A model generated the notes under the pieces. It made no database searches, was not told where the DNA came from, and was given only the letters and a program-made list of their open reading frames with translations. The position numbers and the translations under genes were made by a program. From the NCBI GenBank assembly GCA_037074765.1, contig JBAMDO010000071.1, positions 62,001 through 126,000 on the forward strand: DNA of 64,000 nt, written 5' to 3'. This document shows, piece after piece, positions 26,573 through 39,320 of this stretch. Source of the DNA: Mansonella perstans. Taxonomy: Eukaryota > Nematoda > Chromadorea > Rhabditida > Onchocercidae. Every line of letters begins with the position of its first letter. Position 1 is the first letter of the stretch.

Positions 26573-27105
26573 CTGACTAATACGCTGCGAAAAGATGAAT
26601 GATTGATGTATAGATTAAAGCAAATGCTTCTTTACGCTTAGTTTATATTCTTTTTGGCTTTTTTGTTCTTCAAAAATCCATCATTATTCGATATTCCCAG
26701 GAATGCATAAAATTACTGTCCATCAAAGAAAAGAAAAGCAAATGCAAATTTCGAACTACTTCAATGTTCTTTTTTATTTCCAAAAGGAGCATTTTATCTC
26801 ACACAAATCTTCAACAAGTGTTTTTTCAGTTTTTCTTTAGTCATTTCATTTCTTCATTGTGAAACAAATTTCGAAATGGGTAATTAAACAATGTTTGGTA
26901 AGTTATATCTTATATGATTATCACATAAGCAAACATTCGAAAGTGTTTAATTTGCTGGAAGATAATCATAAGAAAAGAAAAAAAAAAATATGTCATCTCA
27001 ATGTCAATGTCTTTGGAATGATTCAGAAAAAATCATGAAAAGAATTAAAAGAAAAAAACTCTTCGATATTTTATAAGATAATATGCCCATAAAGTAAATA
27101 GTAGT

Positions 27106-27294
27106 ATGAGTGAAATTTCGCACGAGAAAATAATTCTTACAAAGATGTCGCGTAATTTTAAAAATTTAGAACATTTTGGAAAACAATTTCAAATAATTTG
27201 GAATAATTTGTTGCTTACGACAACGAACAATCTCACGGATAATCCCTTCGAAAAACATTTAAACATCGAAAACTGCGAAGGAGCACAGTTTTAA
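27106..27294 (+). CDS. candidate 62-residue ORF
   Basis: ATG AGT at 27106 opens MSEISHEKIILTKM and the frame ends NIENCEGAQF-stop. An AATAAA at 27323-27328 lies just downstream, as expected for a short single-exon transcript. The mix of Glu, Lys, His and Thr is coding-like, but no family is recognised and chance cannot be excluded. Confidence 0.3.
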   Translation: MSEISHEKIILTKMSRNFKNLEHFGKQFQIIWNNLLLTTTNNLTDNPFEKHLNIENCEGAQF

Positions 27295-28004
27295 CACAGC
27301 ATTTACTTCTAGTACATTTGAAAATAAAAATGAATTGTAAATTATGAAAAAATCTTATGCCTTATCAATTTTCAAGATCAGTTTTTGAGTGAGCGAGTAA
27401 GATTTGCCATTTGATGAATTAAAATTTTCAGGCTAAATTTTCTCACATATTTCATCATCTCTCTCCTTTCCACAAATCTTCATTCTTTCATTAACTTCAT
27501 TATCTTATCGGACCATTATCAATCATTATTCGCTTTGTCTATTATCAATTTCAACCAAGAAACTAACGGCCAATTACGTATTATCAATTTCAACTGTGAA
27601 ACTGACAAATGATTGTTTATAATTGGTAATTAATAACTAATCTAAAATCAAACGAAACGATTAACTTTCTATTTTACAATATCATCACTTCTCATAATGT
27701 TTTCGCAGATTTTTTTTCTATTTATTCTATGATAAACAAGATGAAAAAAATGAAAAATAAAATTAACAATTCCTAAATTGCGTCCTTACTTAATTTCACA
27801 AATCGGAAAATTTGAAATTTCAAAATTTTTGGATTTTCTTAGAAAAATTTTTCTCATGTTGATTAATTAACCACCAAATTAATCTATTTTACTTATAGAA
27901 TATAATTAGTTACCACAGCATCCTATATTAGGAGACTTTAAAAATCCACGGAAATTTTGAAATCATTTTATTTTAGATTCAGATTTTTTTTATTAATGAC
28001 TTGA

Positions 28005-28199
28005 ACGGACAAGCCCATTGATAATGTTAAATACCGTAATGACAGATATGCTGATCCAAAGGAATTTTTTTACAGTTCATTAAATAAACTAGTAATTATC
28101 TCCATCCTATCTGACGGAAGCGAATGCTTGATGCAAAAGGATAATCAGAAGAGAACTATTAGAATTTGTCTCTTGTGTCACTGCTTTTTGAACAAATGA
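28005..28199 (+). other. open segment, possible exon
   Basis: A 64-codon frame without an early ATG. It begins DKPIDNVKYRNDRYADPK, has a possible in-frame donor (CTA|GTAATT at 28091-28092) and otherwise ends CHCFLNK-stop. The first 30 codons look coding. There is no good acceptor, so it is only a candidate exon or gene relic. Confidence 0.2.
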
Positions 28200-29473
28200 G
28201 CCAAAACAAATAGTTGAATAATAGCTCTTCTTAGAATGAAGGCAATTATGAAACTTAAAATGACAAGCTTAAAATAGATGGGAAAATTTCGTAAATCTTA
28301 CTCCATCACTTACAGTACTTTTGTGTTGCAAGTTCCTTTAACTTATCTAAAAGTCAAACTTTAATCTATTAGAATTCAAATTTAAAAGGAAACAAAAGAT
28401 TTCTGAATTAAGGTGCGAAAGAGGAGATGGAAACAAATTGTTAAATGAACAGAGAGGGAAAGTGATAGAAAAGAATAAAGGTCTGAAATCAGCTGAGTAA
28501 TTTTAAAAACATACATATTACATTTAATTTTATATACACATACACAATAACATAGTACACTCATAATACGCAAACTATTTTGTTAAAGTTATTTCACATA
28601 CAAATAATATCAAAATGAAAATAACGTAGAAAGAATAGACGAATGTGCAAAATATTTCTTATGTTGACGACCACGTTGTCCATTTTGTGTAGAGTGATTT
28701 TACCTAAATGAAACATTTCACGCATCACGTTCTAATAATTTTTTTAAATCTTGCAAACAACTAATTTTCTTTCATTTGCTTTTTCTTCTTTCTCTATTTG
28801 CCGGACTGATCGAATGATCCGAGAATATCATCGATGACAAAAGCTTGCAGAAGATTTTTCAAAAAATGACAACGAAGTAAATTGTATTATCAATAAGATG
28901 AATTGTTGTTTGCAAAATTCAATTTTAAGTGTTTCCCTGACAAGATATGACTTACAACTATTCATATTAATGATAAGTGCTGATCATAACACCAATAGTT
29001 TGCTACATTTCCTACTTTGACAGGTGAAATTTTACTGATTAACGGAATCAAATTTAATAAATTACTATCCATCTTTTATTATGATGCTTCATGCGTTTGA
29101 CAACACTCCCTTCCGATCCATTTAAAAAAAAATGAATCAAATTCAAATTTTACTAAACCATTGAGTGATATTTTTTCAAACTTAACTTTTTTATTTCACA
29201 AATATGATAAGCAAGAATTTTTTACGCGTTCTGTCAATTATACTGAAATGTGAAAGATCTGAAAATGTTTTGCTCTAGTTATGCAAACACAAAGTTTTTT
29301 GCAGAATTTCTAAATTTCCAACATTCAATCCTTCTTAGCTCTGATTGTTCCGTTAAGCGAAAGGTTCAGCTTATTATTCAATCCTCAAACAACTATTCTT
29401 GCTAGGAATATTTCACCATCACAACTTATACCAATTAGTTTCTAAATTCCGAATTCTATTGCAAAAACAGCAA

Positions 29474-29742
29474 TTCCCCATTTCAATGGAAATTTAATCT
29501 TCTGTCGAAATTCAAAAAAAATTGCTTCGAAATTAAATTTTACGAAAATTAAGTGAAAAATTAGGAAGCGTCATTTTTTAATCAGCAATCAGTCCATCAA
29601 TTAGTCAATTTCCCATTTCAATGGAAATGTTAACCTTCTGTCAAAATTTAAAAAAAATTTCTCAAAAAGTTGTTTCGAAATTAAATTTTACGAAAATTAA
29701 GTAAGGAAGACATTTTTTGATCAGCAATTAGTCCATCAATAG
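29474..29742. repeat. tandem duplication, about 130 bp, two copies
   Basis: Two head-to-tail copies both carry CCCATTTCAATGGAAAT, ATTAAATTTTACGAAAATTA and CAGCAAT..AGTCCATCAAT. They have diverged by substitutions and small indels. Confidence 0.85.
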
Positions 29743-30735
29743 TTCTTTCACTATTCTTTCTTCCTTTCTTTCACAAAATTTCTTCCTTAAAAAAGATTTT
29801 AAAGGCTGAAAAAAGGAATTGAAGAAACTTAGAAAGTAATTATTTAAAGTTTAAGTAAGACAAAATAGTATAACTGTTTCAATTAAATCGTATCAGTATG
29901 TTCGTTTCATTCGTGATATACATTTCAGCAACTTGTTATAAGCACTTCAAAGACAGTAGAAAAATTCATTTTGTGCTTTTCACTCTATCACAAATTGCGA
30001 AGAGAGCCAAGAAAAAACTTAACTTTATAGCAATAAAAGCTAGTTAGGCACTGGGTAGAACAAACTTCGATGAGAAAAGAAGTGCGGCAATCATAAAAGA
30101 TGTAAATTTATACCTGTGCTTAACATTACTTTCAATTTACAGCAATTGTCATAGGTTCCTTTTCGAATTTGACAATTTGACGAGTTTCAAATTTATTAAC
30201 TTGTCGGAATTCCCCAGTGTAAAATCATAAAAATGTAAAAAAAAATTGTAAAAAATTTTTTTGAAAAAAGATTGAGCAAAATTTTAGGAGCACAAAAAAG
30301 ACTACGGATAAAATATGAATTGAAATTTTCGAAATAAGAAATTTTCGTCATGTTATATTATAAACATCTTATGTTTATATTACCATTAAGTAATTTTTAC
30401 AATGAATCAAAGAATGATATTCATTACAGGAAAACGAAGTAATCAAGTACATAAATAATATACTCATTTTTTTTCAGTGCAACAAATTCTACTATTTTTA
30501 TATTTTATACATATTCTAATCCTATATTTATATATATAATCTATTATATTATTTTTATAGATTCTGTTATTCTAATTCTAATACTTTTGCCTTGTCCCAT
30601 TTTCATTTTGCAAGAAAAAATTTACCAATAATTAATTAATTATCGTTTGAACAAAGAAAAGTTTGCTAATTACTTAATTTACGAAAAAAGTAAAAAAAAA
30701 AATAAGAAAAAAAAGAAATCTAATTCATATTTACA

Positions 30736-30875
30736 CATTCTTTCTTTTTCTCCTTGTAACTTTTCCTCCTTTTCCTCTTCCTTCGCCTTTCCCTTCTTTT
30801 CTCCTTTCTTTTTCAATTAAAATGAAATGCTAGAAGAGGAAAGGAAGGAAAGAAGGAAGGAAGGAAGGAAGAAGC
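30736..30875. repeat. polypyrimidine tract followed by polypurine tract
   Basis: About 80 bases of T/C (30736-30815) are followed, after an 18-base AT spacer, by about 40 bases of G/A made of GGAA units (30833-30875). The two halves are roughly complementary and could fold back as a hairpin or form triplex DNA. Confidence 0.75.
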
Positions 30876-31935
30876 AAACAACTGCTAATAATTTATTCGT
30901 TAAATTACTCTTCCACCACTTCTCGTCATTTCATTCTGTTCTCTCCCGAACAAGTTCACTCTCGTCATAGTCAAATCCACGTGTCGTTTTTTTTGTTTCA
31001 AATAAACAGGTAATTTTAACTATCATTTGTAAAAAATTAAAAAGAGGAAGTAAACAGGCAGTAAAAATGCTTATGAAATTAATTTCTTATTCCCATGCAA
31101 TTTATGTAAAATTAGGATAAAAATGTAGCAGCAAATTGCTACTACAAATAATGAGTAATTTGCTCATACGAATAAATTAGTAATTAAGCTTTTAATTCCG
31201 ATTTATTTCCACTTAATGGATTCTAATTTCTTCGTATTTTATTAAACAAATCAGCCAAGCATAAATCAAACGAATTAAAATATTTTTCAATTTATTTGAT
31301 AAAATATAATTTAAAGAGATGAGGAAAAAACAAACCTATCCATATTTCATGCCAATTACGACATTAAATTTGTCAAATTGTCAAACAAAAAAATGAAATT
31401 ATTCATCTAATGACATCCTCTTAACTTTTCAATGAAATTCATTTCTATCATTTCCTTTTTAATTCATCATAATTTCTCATGTGCTATCCAAGTTTCATAC
31501 ATCGTTAATACTTCATGCGCTCATGTACGTAAAAATTTATTAGACGAATCAATTTGTTTGACATGATAAATACATACTTCAATTATAATCAACAATGAAA
31601 TTAGCTAATAAGAAATTTTATCAGCCAATTTACCAGTCATAAAAGTTTTAAACGCATCGAATAGATTAACATTGAATAATAAAACAAGAAATAAATGTAT
31701 GAATTAAAGATAGAATTTAAATCGATCAAATTACTATAATTTTGAAGGTTACAGAAATTGAATAGCATAAAAACAGAGAGATAAACAACAATGTTGAAAT
31801 AAAACAACTGCTTTCTTCATCACCAACATTTATGAACTGAACCTACCTATCGAAGTAATAAAAAGGATGCTAAAAGCAATTTCTCTACTTTAAGCTATCG
31901 TTAATTACACTGTTTAAAATTTCTTCATGTATTGC

Positions 31936-32091
31936 ATATCTATATTTACTTAGTTATTTATAAACGTTAAGTATAAGTAATGAATGTATCCAATACACTA
32001 TTTGAATATGTGTGTGTATTCTATATGTGTATTCCATAACTATATTTACTTAGCTATATATAAATGTTAAGTATAAATAATGAATGTGTTC
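31936..32091. repeat. direct repeat, about 55 bp, two copies
   Basis: CTATATTTACTTAG through TAATGAATGT occurs at 31942-31992 and again at 32040-32088 with a few changes. A TATGTGTGTGTATT spacer separates the copies. Confidence 0.75.
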
Positions 32092-32639
32092 AGAGACGAA
32101 AAGTGTTCAAGCTAAGTGAAAAATGGCGACTTCGTGGAGCCAAAAGTCATTCAATAAATCGTTTTTCTCTTTGCTTGCTATCACAATTTGTATTGTGTAA
32201 ATAGAAGTTCGGTCAGTTCAAACAAGTTAAATGAAAACAGTGATGCTTTTTCCGGATGATATTTGAATTTAATCAATTCTGTGATTCATTTCCTTCTTTT
32301 TTTCCAAGAAAAAATAATTTTTTTCAAATAAAAGTCAAATATCTTCAATTTTTTTCTTCAAATCAATTCGTGTAAGTTAGAAAACAAATTCAAAATAGAA
32401 AATTCCATTGAAATATTTGATTCCAAGATTTAGCAAAATGACAAAAAAAAAAAAAAAAAAAAAATTAAAAAGAAATTAAAATTTGAAATGATTTCGTCAT
32501 TTTTGCAATGAGCTATTATGATTAAAGCAAAAAAAGAACTTATTTCGTTAAAAAAATAATTCTCAAAAATACCAAAAAAGAAAAAGTAAACAGAATTTGT
32601 AAAATTAATCAATATTGCTATTTTTAGCATTAGTTGATC

Positions 32640-33060
32640 AGTAACTCCATTTTCTGCTCCAGCAATATGAGGCTAAATCTTAAACTGCACAATGTTGCTC
32701 AAGCAATGAAAATGTGGGAAGCTATTGGAAAATTCATATCTGAAAAGGTCAATTTGGGTTTGTAATGGTCCGAACAGTCTATGTTACATGGTGTGCCTTA
32801 ATTTCATCTAGACTGTAAGAATCGATGACAAGTATCAGTTGAGCAAATGCTTGTTGATGTGTGCTAGAAAGCATGTGGAATAAGTACTTCAAAATGTTCA
32901 TTTAATAAAACTTAGAGACAATGAAAAGTTCCCAAATTGTAGGAAGGGACATTTGCCAATTTCAATTCAATGGAAAATCGAAAAAAACTGAAGGATTACT
33001 AAAGAAATTACTCAAAAAGGTACTTCAAAAGTGGAACGAAAACTTGCAAAATTTTAAAAT
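32640..33060 (+). pseudogene. possible decayed coding sequence
   Basis: Coding-like stretches appear in succession but in broken frames. The first runs at 32638-32766 with NVAQAMKMWEAIGKFISEK. A second near 32815 reads TVRIDDKYQLSKC. A third near 32887-32990 reads RDNEKFPNCRKGHLPIS. Stops and frame changes separate them, and no splice sites repair the frame. It may be a relic of a gene or mobile element; no family is recognised. Confidence 0.2.
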
Positions 33061-33114
33061 AAGACACATCAATTTATAAAAACTGAAGAATGAGTTCTCT
33101 TCATACAAGTATTG

Positions 33115-33420
33115 TTGAACTAGTGGAACGAAATAGAATAAACTGGAATGGAATGTCATTCAGTGGATTAAAATAGAATGGAACTGCATGAATAGAACTG
33201 AAATTTCGTGGTAATGAAATGGAATGGAATTGTAGTGGAATGGTAATAAAGTGGAATAGGATGAAATTATAGTGAAGTGGATGGTAATGGATTGGAGTGG
33301 AATGAAATGAAATTAAATGAAATCAAGTAGTAATAAAATGGAATAGTAATGAAATGAAATGGAATGTTAATCAATGGATTAAAAAGGAACGGAATGAATG
33401 AATGAATTAATGAATAAGCA
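33115..33420. repeat. degenerate GGAAT-type satellite
   Basis: About 300 bases of imperfect TGGAATGGAA/TGAAATGGAAT pentamer-derived repeat with TAATG variants. It is not coding. Confidence 0.85.
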
Positions 33421-33987
33421 ATACTGCATTAAAAATTTAGTGGTTTATAACAAGGCGCAACAATCCTTCAATCGCATTCATTTCTTTAAAATTAAATCTC
33501 TTCGAATCTTCTCTCAAATGTAATCATCGCCGCTTTTCGAGAGGCGAATAAACACAAAAATATTTCGGCTAAAGTTTTATGGAGAAAGAAAGCAGGGAAA
33601 ACAATTTCTTCGCTTTCTTTTTCTTCCCCTTCTGTTTCTCTTATTATTATTATTAGAAATGATAAAATCATTTCCATCAATTTAAACTTTAACGATGATA
33701 AGAAGACTGTGACATTCAAATTAACTTATCCTATTGCAATTAAAATTCAAATAATAAGGCAAAGCTAAAATACGACTTCTAAAGTGTCGCATCGGTGATA
33801 GTATCGTCACTTCTCTTCTTTCCTTTCTATCCTCTTTATTTTTATCATTATTCCTTATATTTTTCTAGTTAGATGTTTAAATAATTATTGGACTTAGGTT
33901 AAAACTAATTGGTGTGGTTCCATATTTTAGCCTTGAAAACAATAGAATTGAAAAATCACAGGACTAATGATGAGATTGATCTAGAAA

Positions 33988-34170
33988 ATGATGAAAAAAA
34001 CCGCTTTATTGATCTTTCTGTTTTTCGTTTTAGTTCTAGATCAGAAAAAAAAATCGTTATCACAAATATTCGATATAATCAAAGTCACGATAAACAATTT
34101 TTGTTCCATTTTGTGTTGTTTACAAAACGTTCATAACAATGATTGCAATATTGATAACAGCAACAAATGA
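33988..34170 (+). CDS. candidate small secreted Cys-containing peptide
   Basis: ATG ATG AAA at 33988 opens a 60-residue frame. Residues 1-18 (MMKKTALLIFLFFVLVLD) form a textbook signal peptide, and the mature part has four cysteines (FCSILCCL and DCNID). The pattern fits small secreted nematode peptides, but hydrophobic starts arise easily in T-rich DNA, and an overlapping frame (33909-34136) is also open. Confidence 0.22.
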   Translation: MMKKTALLIFLFFVLVLDQKKKSLSQIFDIIKVTINNFCSILCCLQNVHNNDCNIDNSNK

Positions 34171-35494
34171 TAATTGATGATCACAGTAACTAATTAATGA
34201 TTAATGAGATGAAATTTGCGATCGATCAAAGTAATTCTTCGAATTATCAAAAAGTAATGATAACATTTGAAAAAATATTCATGCCAGTGATTAATTTAAA
34301 TTTTTGAATAATTCAAATTTTTCGTTTGTTTTTTTGTCGATCATTTTTGAACTTATATGAATAAATAAGAAAGGAGTGGAGAAATATTTTTTCGAACCAT
34401 AAACTACAGCTTTTAATGGATCTACAGTATCCTATAAAATGAAAGAAAGAAAAATTATATCATTCATTGGATGCAATTTTTTTTGTTTGCCCGTGTTATA
34501 AAGAAAAAATTCGAATCGTTTGTTGTTTAAAATGTTAAATGTCCAAGTCTAAGGATATCTTAAGCCTAGAAAGACAAGTGGCCTAACGCTTATCAAATAT
34601 CGGAAGATTTTCCAATTTTCCTCCTACAATGAATGTATGATGGGACCATAAACAATCTTCCTTAAATAAAAAGATGCCATAATGGCCGCAAAATATAGGA
34701 TGCAATTAAAACTAAGTAATTAAAATGGCATTTTTTTGAAATTAATAAAATACATTAATTAAACAATGGAAAGTTTACGATAACCGACCGTTTCATCTAT
34801 TCATTCATTCCGTACTTTTAAGCTACAAATGAAATTATTGCAAATTCGTTATGCATTGGAAGTGTTTTCATACTTCATCCGATTCTTAAGACTTTTAAGT
34901 ATTCTTGAGATTCCTAAGATTTAAAGTTTCACATTTAACACTTATAATTTTTTGGCAAAATTAAGACGAAATAATTAGTATTCACAATCTTATTAATACA
35001 ACAATAATAATAACTACTGCTGTATAGGCTATATTGATTTCTGCTAATTGATTAATTACCGTTTACTGAAAATACATTTTTCTCCTACAAAAATTCTTTA
35101 TCCTTAAGATTTGTCGATATCGTAATAATTAACTGAAAAAGAAATGATATTTATTTAGTAGTTAGAAAATTGCACTTCTATACTCTCATAACAATCGGAC
35201 TATAACTCTTTTAATCTTAGTGACAGTGATTGGTAATCAAAAGGTAAAAAGACATATCGAAGACTTCTAATTGTCATCGATCGTACGATCCTCGTTGAAG
35301 CAATTAAAAGTAGAACAAATGAAAAAGTGTCAAATAAACAAAAGAAAGCAAAAAGCGAAATGATATCAGTAAATGCAGATATTAAAATAAGTTGAATATT
35401 CATTTCAAATATGATGTTATATTCCCCAAAACTTAAATTATGATAATTTCATTTATTACTCTTATTTTAGTGTTACTGAAAATTTTCAGCATTA

Positions 35495-35590
35495 CTAAAA
35501 CATGGTATGATACTGTTCCAGAAATGCGGTATGATACTGATTCAGAAACATGGTATGATATTGATTCGGAAACATGATATAATACTATCC
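35495..35590. repeat. minisatellite, about 36 bp unit
   Basis: Repeats of a unit containing ACATGGTATGATACTG and ATTCAGAAAC, about three full copies and partial ones. It produces the repetitive ESVSYH-like pattern in a minus-strand frame, which I do not accept as a gene. Confidence 0.8.
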
Positions 35591-36939
35591 AAAAAACTGA
35601 ATTAAAAATTTTAGAAAGAAAACTTGCCAAAAAAATAAAAAAAAATGAAATTAAAAAAGTATTTAAGTGCAATTTTGTGATTTCAAAATTCATTCAAATA
35701 ATACATTTGCAACATAGCTGCAAAATGATCATTAGTGAATTGATGGAAATTAAAACAATGCGTAGTATGGATTCAAATTGTCGGATTATTAATTGGTTAG
35801 AATTTCAAAGAAAAATTTCAATTAATTAGATCCTATCAACTATACTATAATTAATATGCACAACTTTTACATTCCTATATAATATATCGGTCATATTGGA
35901 GATATGAAAGAGTTTTTAGGATAATCCCGGATAATTTTCTAGATAATAACCTGATAATTTTTTAGGATAAATTTTAGGATAGTCTAAAAGAATGAAAAGA
36001 TTCAGTTTTGCAAAATGATCTCCCACTGAATGAATTCAGGCAGACTATTAAAATTTCTGTCAACGTTCTCACAATTTCCTAATGCCAAATTGACCATAAT
36101 CATCATTCTCATTTAGTTTCCTTTGACATGCGATACTAATCAAAATTTCTACGCAACATATTATCCTGCAATATTCTCCTCCTCTCTCCCACGAAATTAA
36201 CCTACCTGAACAGATTGTATCAATATTCCCACTTTAGAAAGTTAAACTGTTAAAGATTGTTAATTGCTAATTATTATGAGATGCATATTTAATTACTCGT
36301 CATATTTTAATTTTAGTATGATAAAAGATTAGGAAGCATATTTTTTGACGAAAATTAAACATATAATCATTTAGCTAATAAATTTTATAAGTTAATTACT
36401 AATAATTACCTGAGAAGAAATTTGTGATTAGGGAATCTAACAAAAAGGATTTTTCATTGAGTGCACTCATTTAAAAAGATTTGAAGAAAAGTTACGAACT
36501 ACAAAATATTATTTACCTAACCATCGAATTATTCAAATGCTCAATCAGATAGTATCCGATATTATGAATAATAAAGGTAAGAATTTTTCATTCTCGATGA
36601 AGGTTAGTTCTAGTCTAGTAAGATCACTTGCTTCTTAAAGTTTGGATTTTATTTTTTTTTCAAATATTTATTTCACGCATCTTTATCTGTTAGCATCAAG
36701 ATTTTAAAAGAGAAGGGTTAAAGTTCAAAATCATATCCATTCCACGTCTTTACTTCTTTCATTAAAGTTAGAAGATTGTTATTTCTATTTACATAGATAA
36801 TTTTCAATTTGTTACTATTCGTGAATTACAAGATTTCATTTGTTACCAAACAAAGTAATACAAACTAAAAAAAGTAAAACTTATTCACAGTATGGATGAA
36901 AAGAGGAAAAAGAAAAAGAAGAAAGAAGTTTGTCGAAAA

Positions 36940-37325
36940 TTGGGATCAACGATTCATTGTTTTTCCGGATAGTTATATTTATAGTAGAAATGGCCAAATT
37001 TGTGAATATAGGAAGCAACGATTCATTATATTTCCGGATAGTTATATTTGTTAGTAAAAATGGCCAAATTTGTTAATATAGGAATCAGCAATTCATTGTA
37101 TTTCCGAATAGTTATTGGCCAAATTTGTGAATATAAGAATCAGCGATTCATTGTATTTCCGGATAGTTATATTTATTGGTAAAAATGGCCAAATTTGTGA
37201 ATACAGGAATCAACGATTCATTGTTTTTTCGGATAGTTATATTTGTTAGAAATGGCCAAATTTGTGAAAATCAGAATTAATGATTCATTATATTTCCGGA
37301 TATTTGTTAGTAGAAATGGCCACAT
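36940..37325. repeat. minisatellite, about 66-72 bp unit, six copies
   Basis: Six copies, each with CATTGTATTTCCGGATAG followed by AAAATGGCCAAATTTGTG. Unit length varies (one copy is about 54 bases) through internal deletions. No reading frame runs through it. Confidence 0.9.
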
Positions 37326-38459
37326 TTGTATATATAAAGTTTTATTATAAAATCAGTTCCTCTTTCTAGCAAAGCATTCATATCGATAAATAAATAAATA
37401 AATATGGAATAAGTACAATTTAAGTAAAATATAACTTCCGTGCACATACATGGAATTAAACGAAAGGTCTGCGTGTGTACATACGTGTGATGAGCGTATG
37501 TGCATGTTGTGTAATGTATGTGTGTGTCTGTGTATATGGTGTACATATTTTTCATAAGTGTATCATTTTTCAAACCTAGCAATATAATCTTTAAATTTTC
37601 TATCAAATTTCGTTGTATTTTTTTCTTCCTTCAAATTCACTTAATATAGGCTAAAGGAGAAGATATTATTGATTAGTCAAAAATTTGATATATTTTATTT
37701 ACTATTTCCGATATCTTTTTCAGATTGCAGAACTAAAGCAAAAAATAAAATAAAATTATGAGTGCAAGTGCAGTGGAAAAAAGTTTAAATATTTCTTTGA
37801 AAAGTTTATTTCTTCTGAATAATTATCGATTGACAGAGATCAATGAGTGTAACAGTATCTTAAATATTGCAAGAATCAAATTTTATTATTAAATGTATCT
37901 TTGAACGTAGCCTTAAAAATTTTCAATGAATTTTATTCCATTATTGATTGTTCCTAACTGTACAAGTTTTCACTTAGTACTTTTTATTCTCGTCTAAAAA
38001 CTATACTGATTAATCATATTCTTTCTACAGAAACTTTTGTTCAAATATTTGCGATAAAATTGATAAATCAGTTGAAGTAACTTTCAGGATAATCATAGAG
38101 CAATGAAAAGGATTAAATGAACTGAAGTAATTAATTAATTAAATGAACTCTGTGATTAGCTATGATAAATTTTTCTAATGTAAACCATACCCTCTTAATG
38201 ATCCTCCAATTTGATTCATATCTTATTTGATAGCAACTTTACAGAAGCAAGGTAATCATAAAGTTTATCAATAACAAACGACTTAAATGAATGCCGAGCT
38301 ATTAAAATTTAATTCACAGGCATCTTTTGAGATTATTTCAAAGAAAAGATAGCAGGGCAGTAGTATGAAGTGGAAGAAAACGAAGAAGAATATAAAATGT
38401 CCCATTCTACGTAAAATATTTGTACATATATAGATGCATCTATAACGTACAATTCCTCT

Positions 38460-38692
38460 CTACAGAGGTTTATCATAATTTGGCGCCGTTGCCCAAATGT
38501 CGTTTTTTTCCCTTTTGTCGCCCCGATGGTCGGTGTATATGCCTCTGATACAGGTGGATGTGGTTGTCAGGGAAAATTCTACTTGACCTATGATCAGCAT
38601 TATTTCCTGATGGTAATTTTTGTTGGATCGAATGCTTACTGAACATGCTGTCTGTGACTAATGGCGCGACAGCCATCACTATCATCTATCAT
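38460..38692 (-). CDS. candidate small two-exon ORF in a GC-richer island
   Basis: On the minus strand an ATG at 38692 opens 17 codons to a strong donor (TTCA|GTAAGC, exon end 38640). The acceptor CTGTATCAG gives a second exon, 38544-38460. Together they give 45 residues starting MIDDSDGCRAISH and ending NDIWATAPNYDKPL-stop. The unspliced alternative frame 38685-38473 gives a 70-residue protein with dibasic sites (GRQKGKKR). The segment is clearly GC-richer than its surroundings and may be the 3' end of a gene whose other exons I cannot find. Confidence 0.3.
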
Positions 38693-39179
38693 TACCAGAG
38701 TCACTCAACGTACCGCATTATCATCACTATTATCATAATAATCGTTTAAAGTGAGAGAGAACAACAAAAACTTCTGATAGCATCTGCTCGAAATCTTTCC
38801 TAAATACTCTCACACAAATAGATCAGCATACGAATGATTTTTTTTTTCATTCAATTTATACATATAATAAGAATACAACAAAACTACCATACACTATTTA
38901 TTATAAAAGATTCAGAATGATTTCCTAACTAAATCAATTAAAAAAAATAAAACTTTGAAGTTGATGTACATCGTTCTTTGAACGCCGTTTGTCAGCTCTA
39001 TATATCTATCCGCCATCGATCAACTAACCATACATCTGTTCCTAATCGATCGATTGATTTAGTTTATTGTCTGCTTGTGATAAGAAATGAAATTTAATAT
39101 GTTATGGTATCAATTTTGTTGTTATTCAATCGTTAGTGTAGGAATGTATGAATGTGAAAGAGACAATGAAAGCGTTGTA

Positions 39180-39320
39180 TCATTGATTATAAATCATGTG
39201 ATATCCTTTTCGTTGGATTTCAACAATCCCAACACTTACGTATTTCTCAGTCTCTTTAATGACTAGGCCTTGCTTTTCATCATTCTTCTTCTCTTCAACT
39301 TTTAAAAGGTAAACTATTTC
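39180..39320 (-). other. open segment, possible exon
   Basis: A minus-strand frame containing KVEEKKNDEKQGLVIKETEK and ending YHMIYNQ-stop. An acceptor-like CTAAAACAG lies at its start and a strong donor (TAC|GTAAGT) inside it. The charged composition is unlike nearby chance ORFs. It could be an upstream exon of the 38460-38692 candidate, but the phases do not connect directly. Confidence 0.2.

Noticed and set aside
38473..38685. Neuropeptide precursor with dibasic sites (GRQKGKKR)
   Set aside because: No signal peptide and no repeated peptide copies; the spliced alternative frame is at least as good. Neither is firm.
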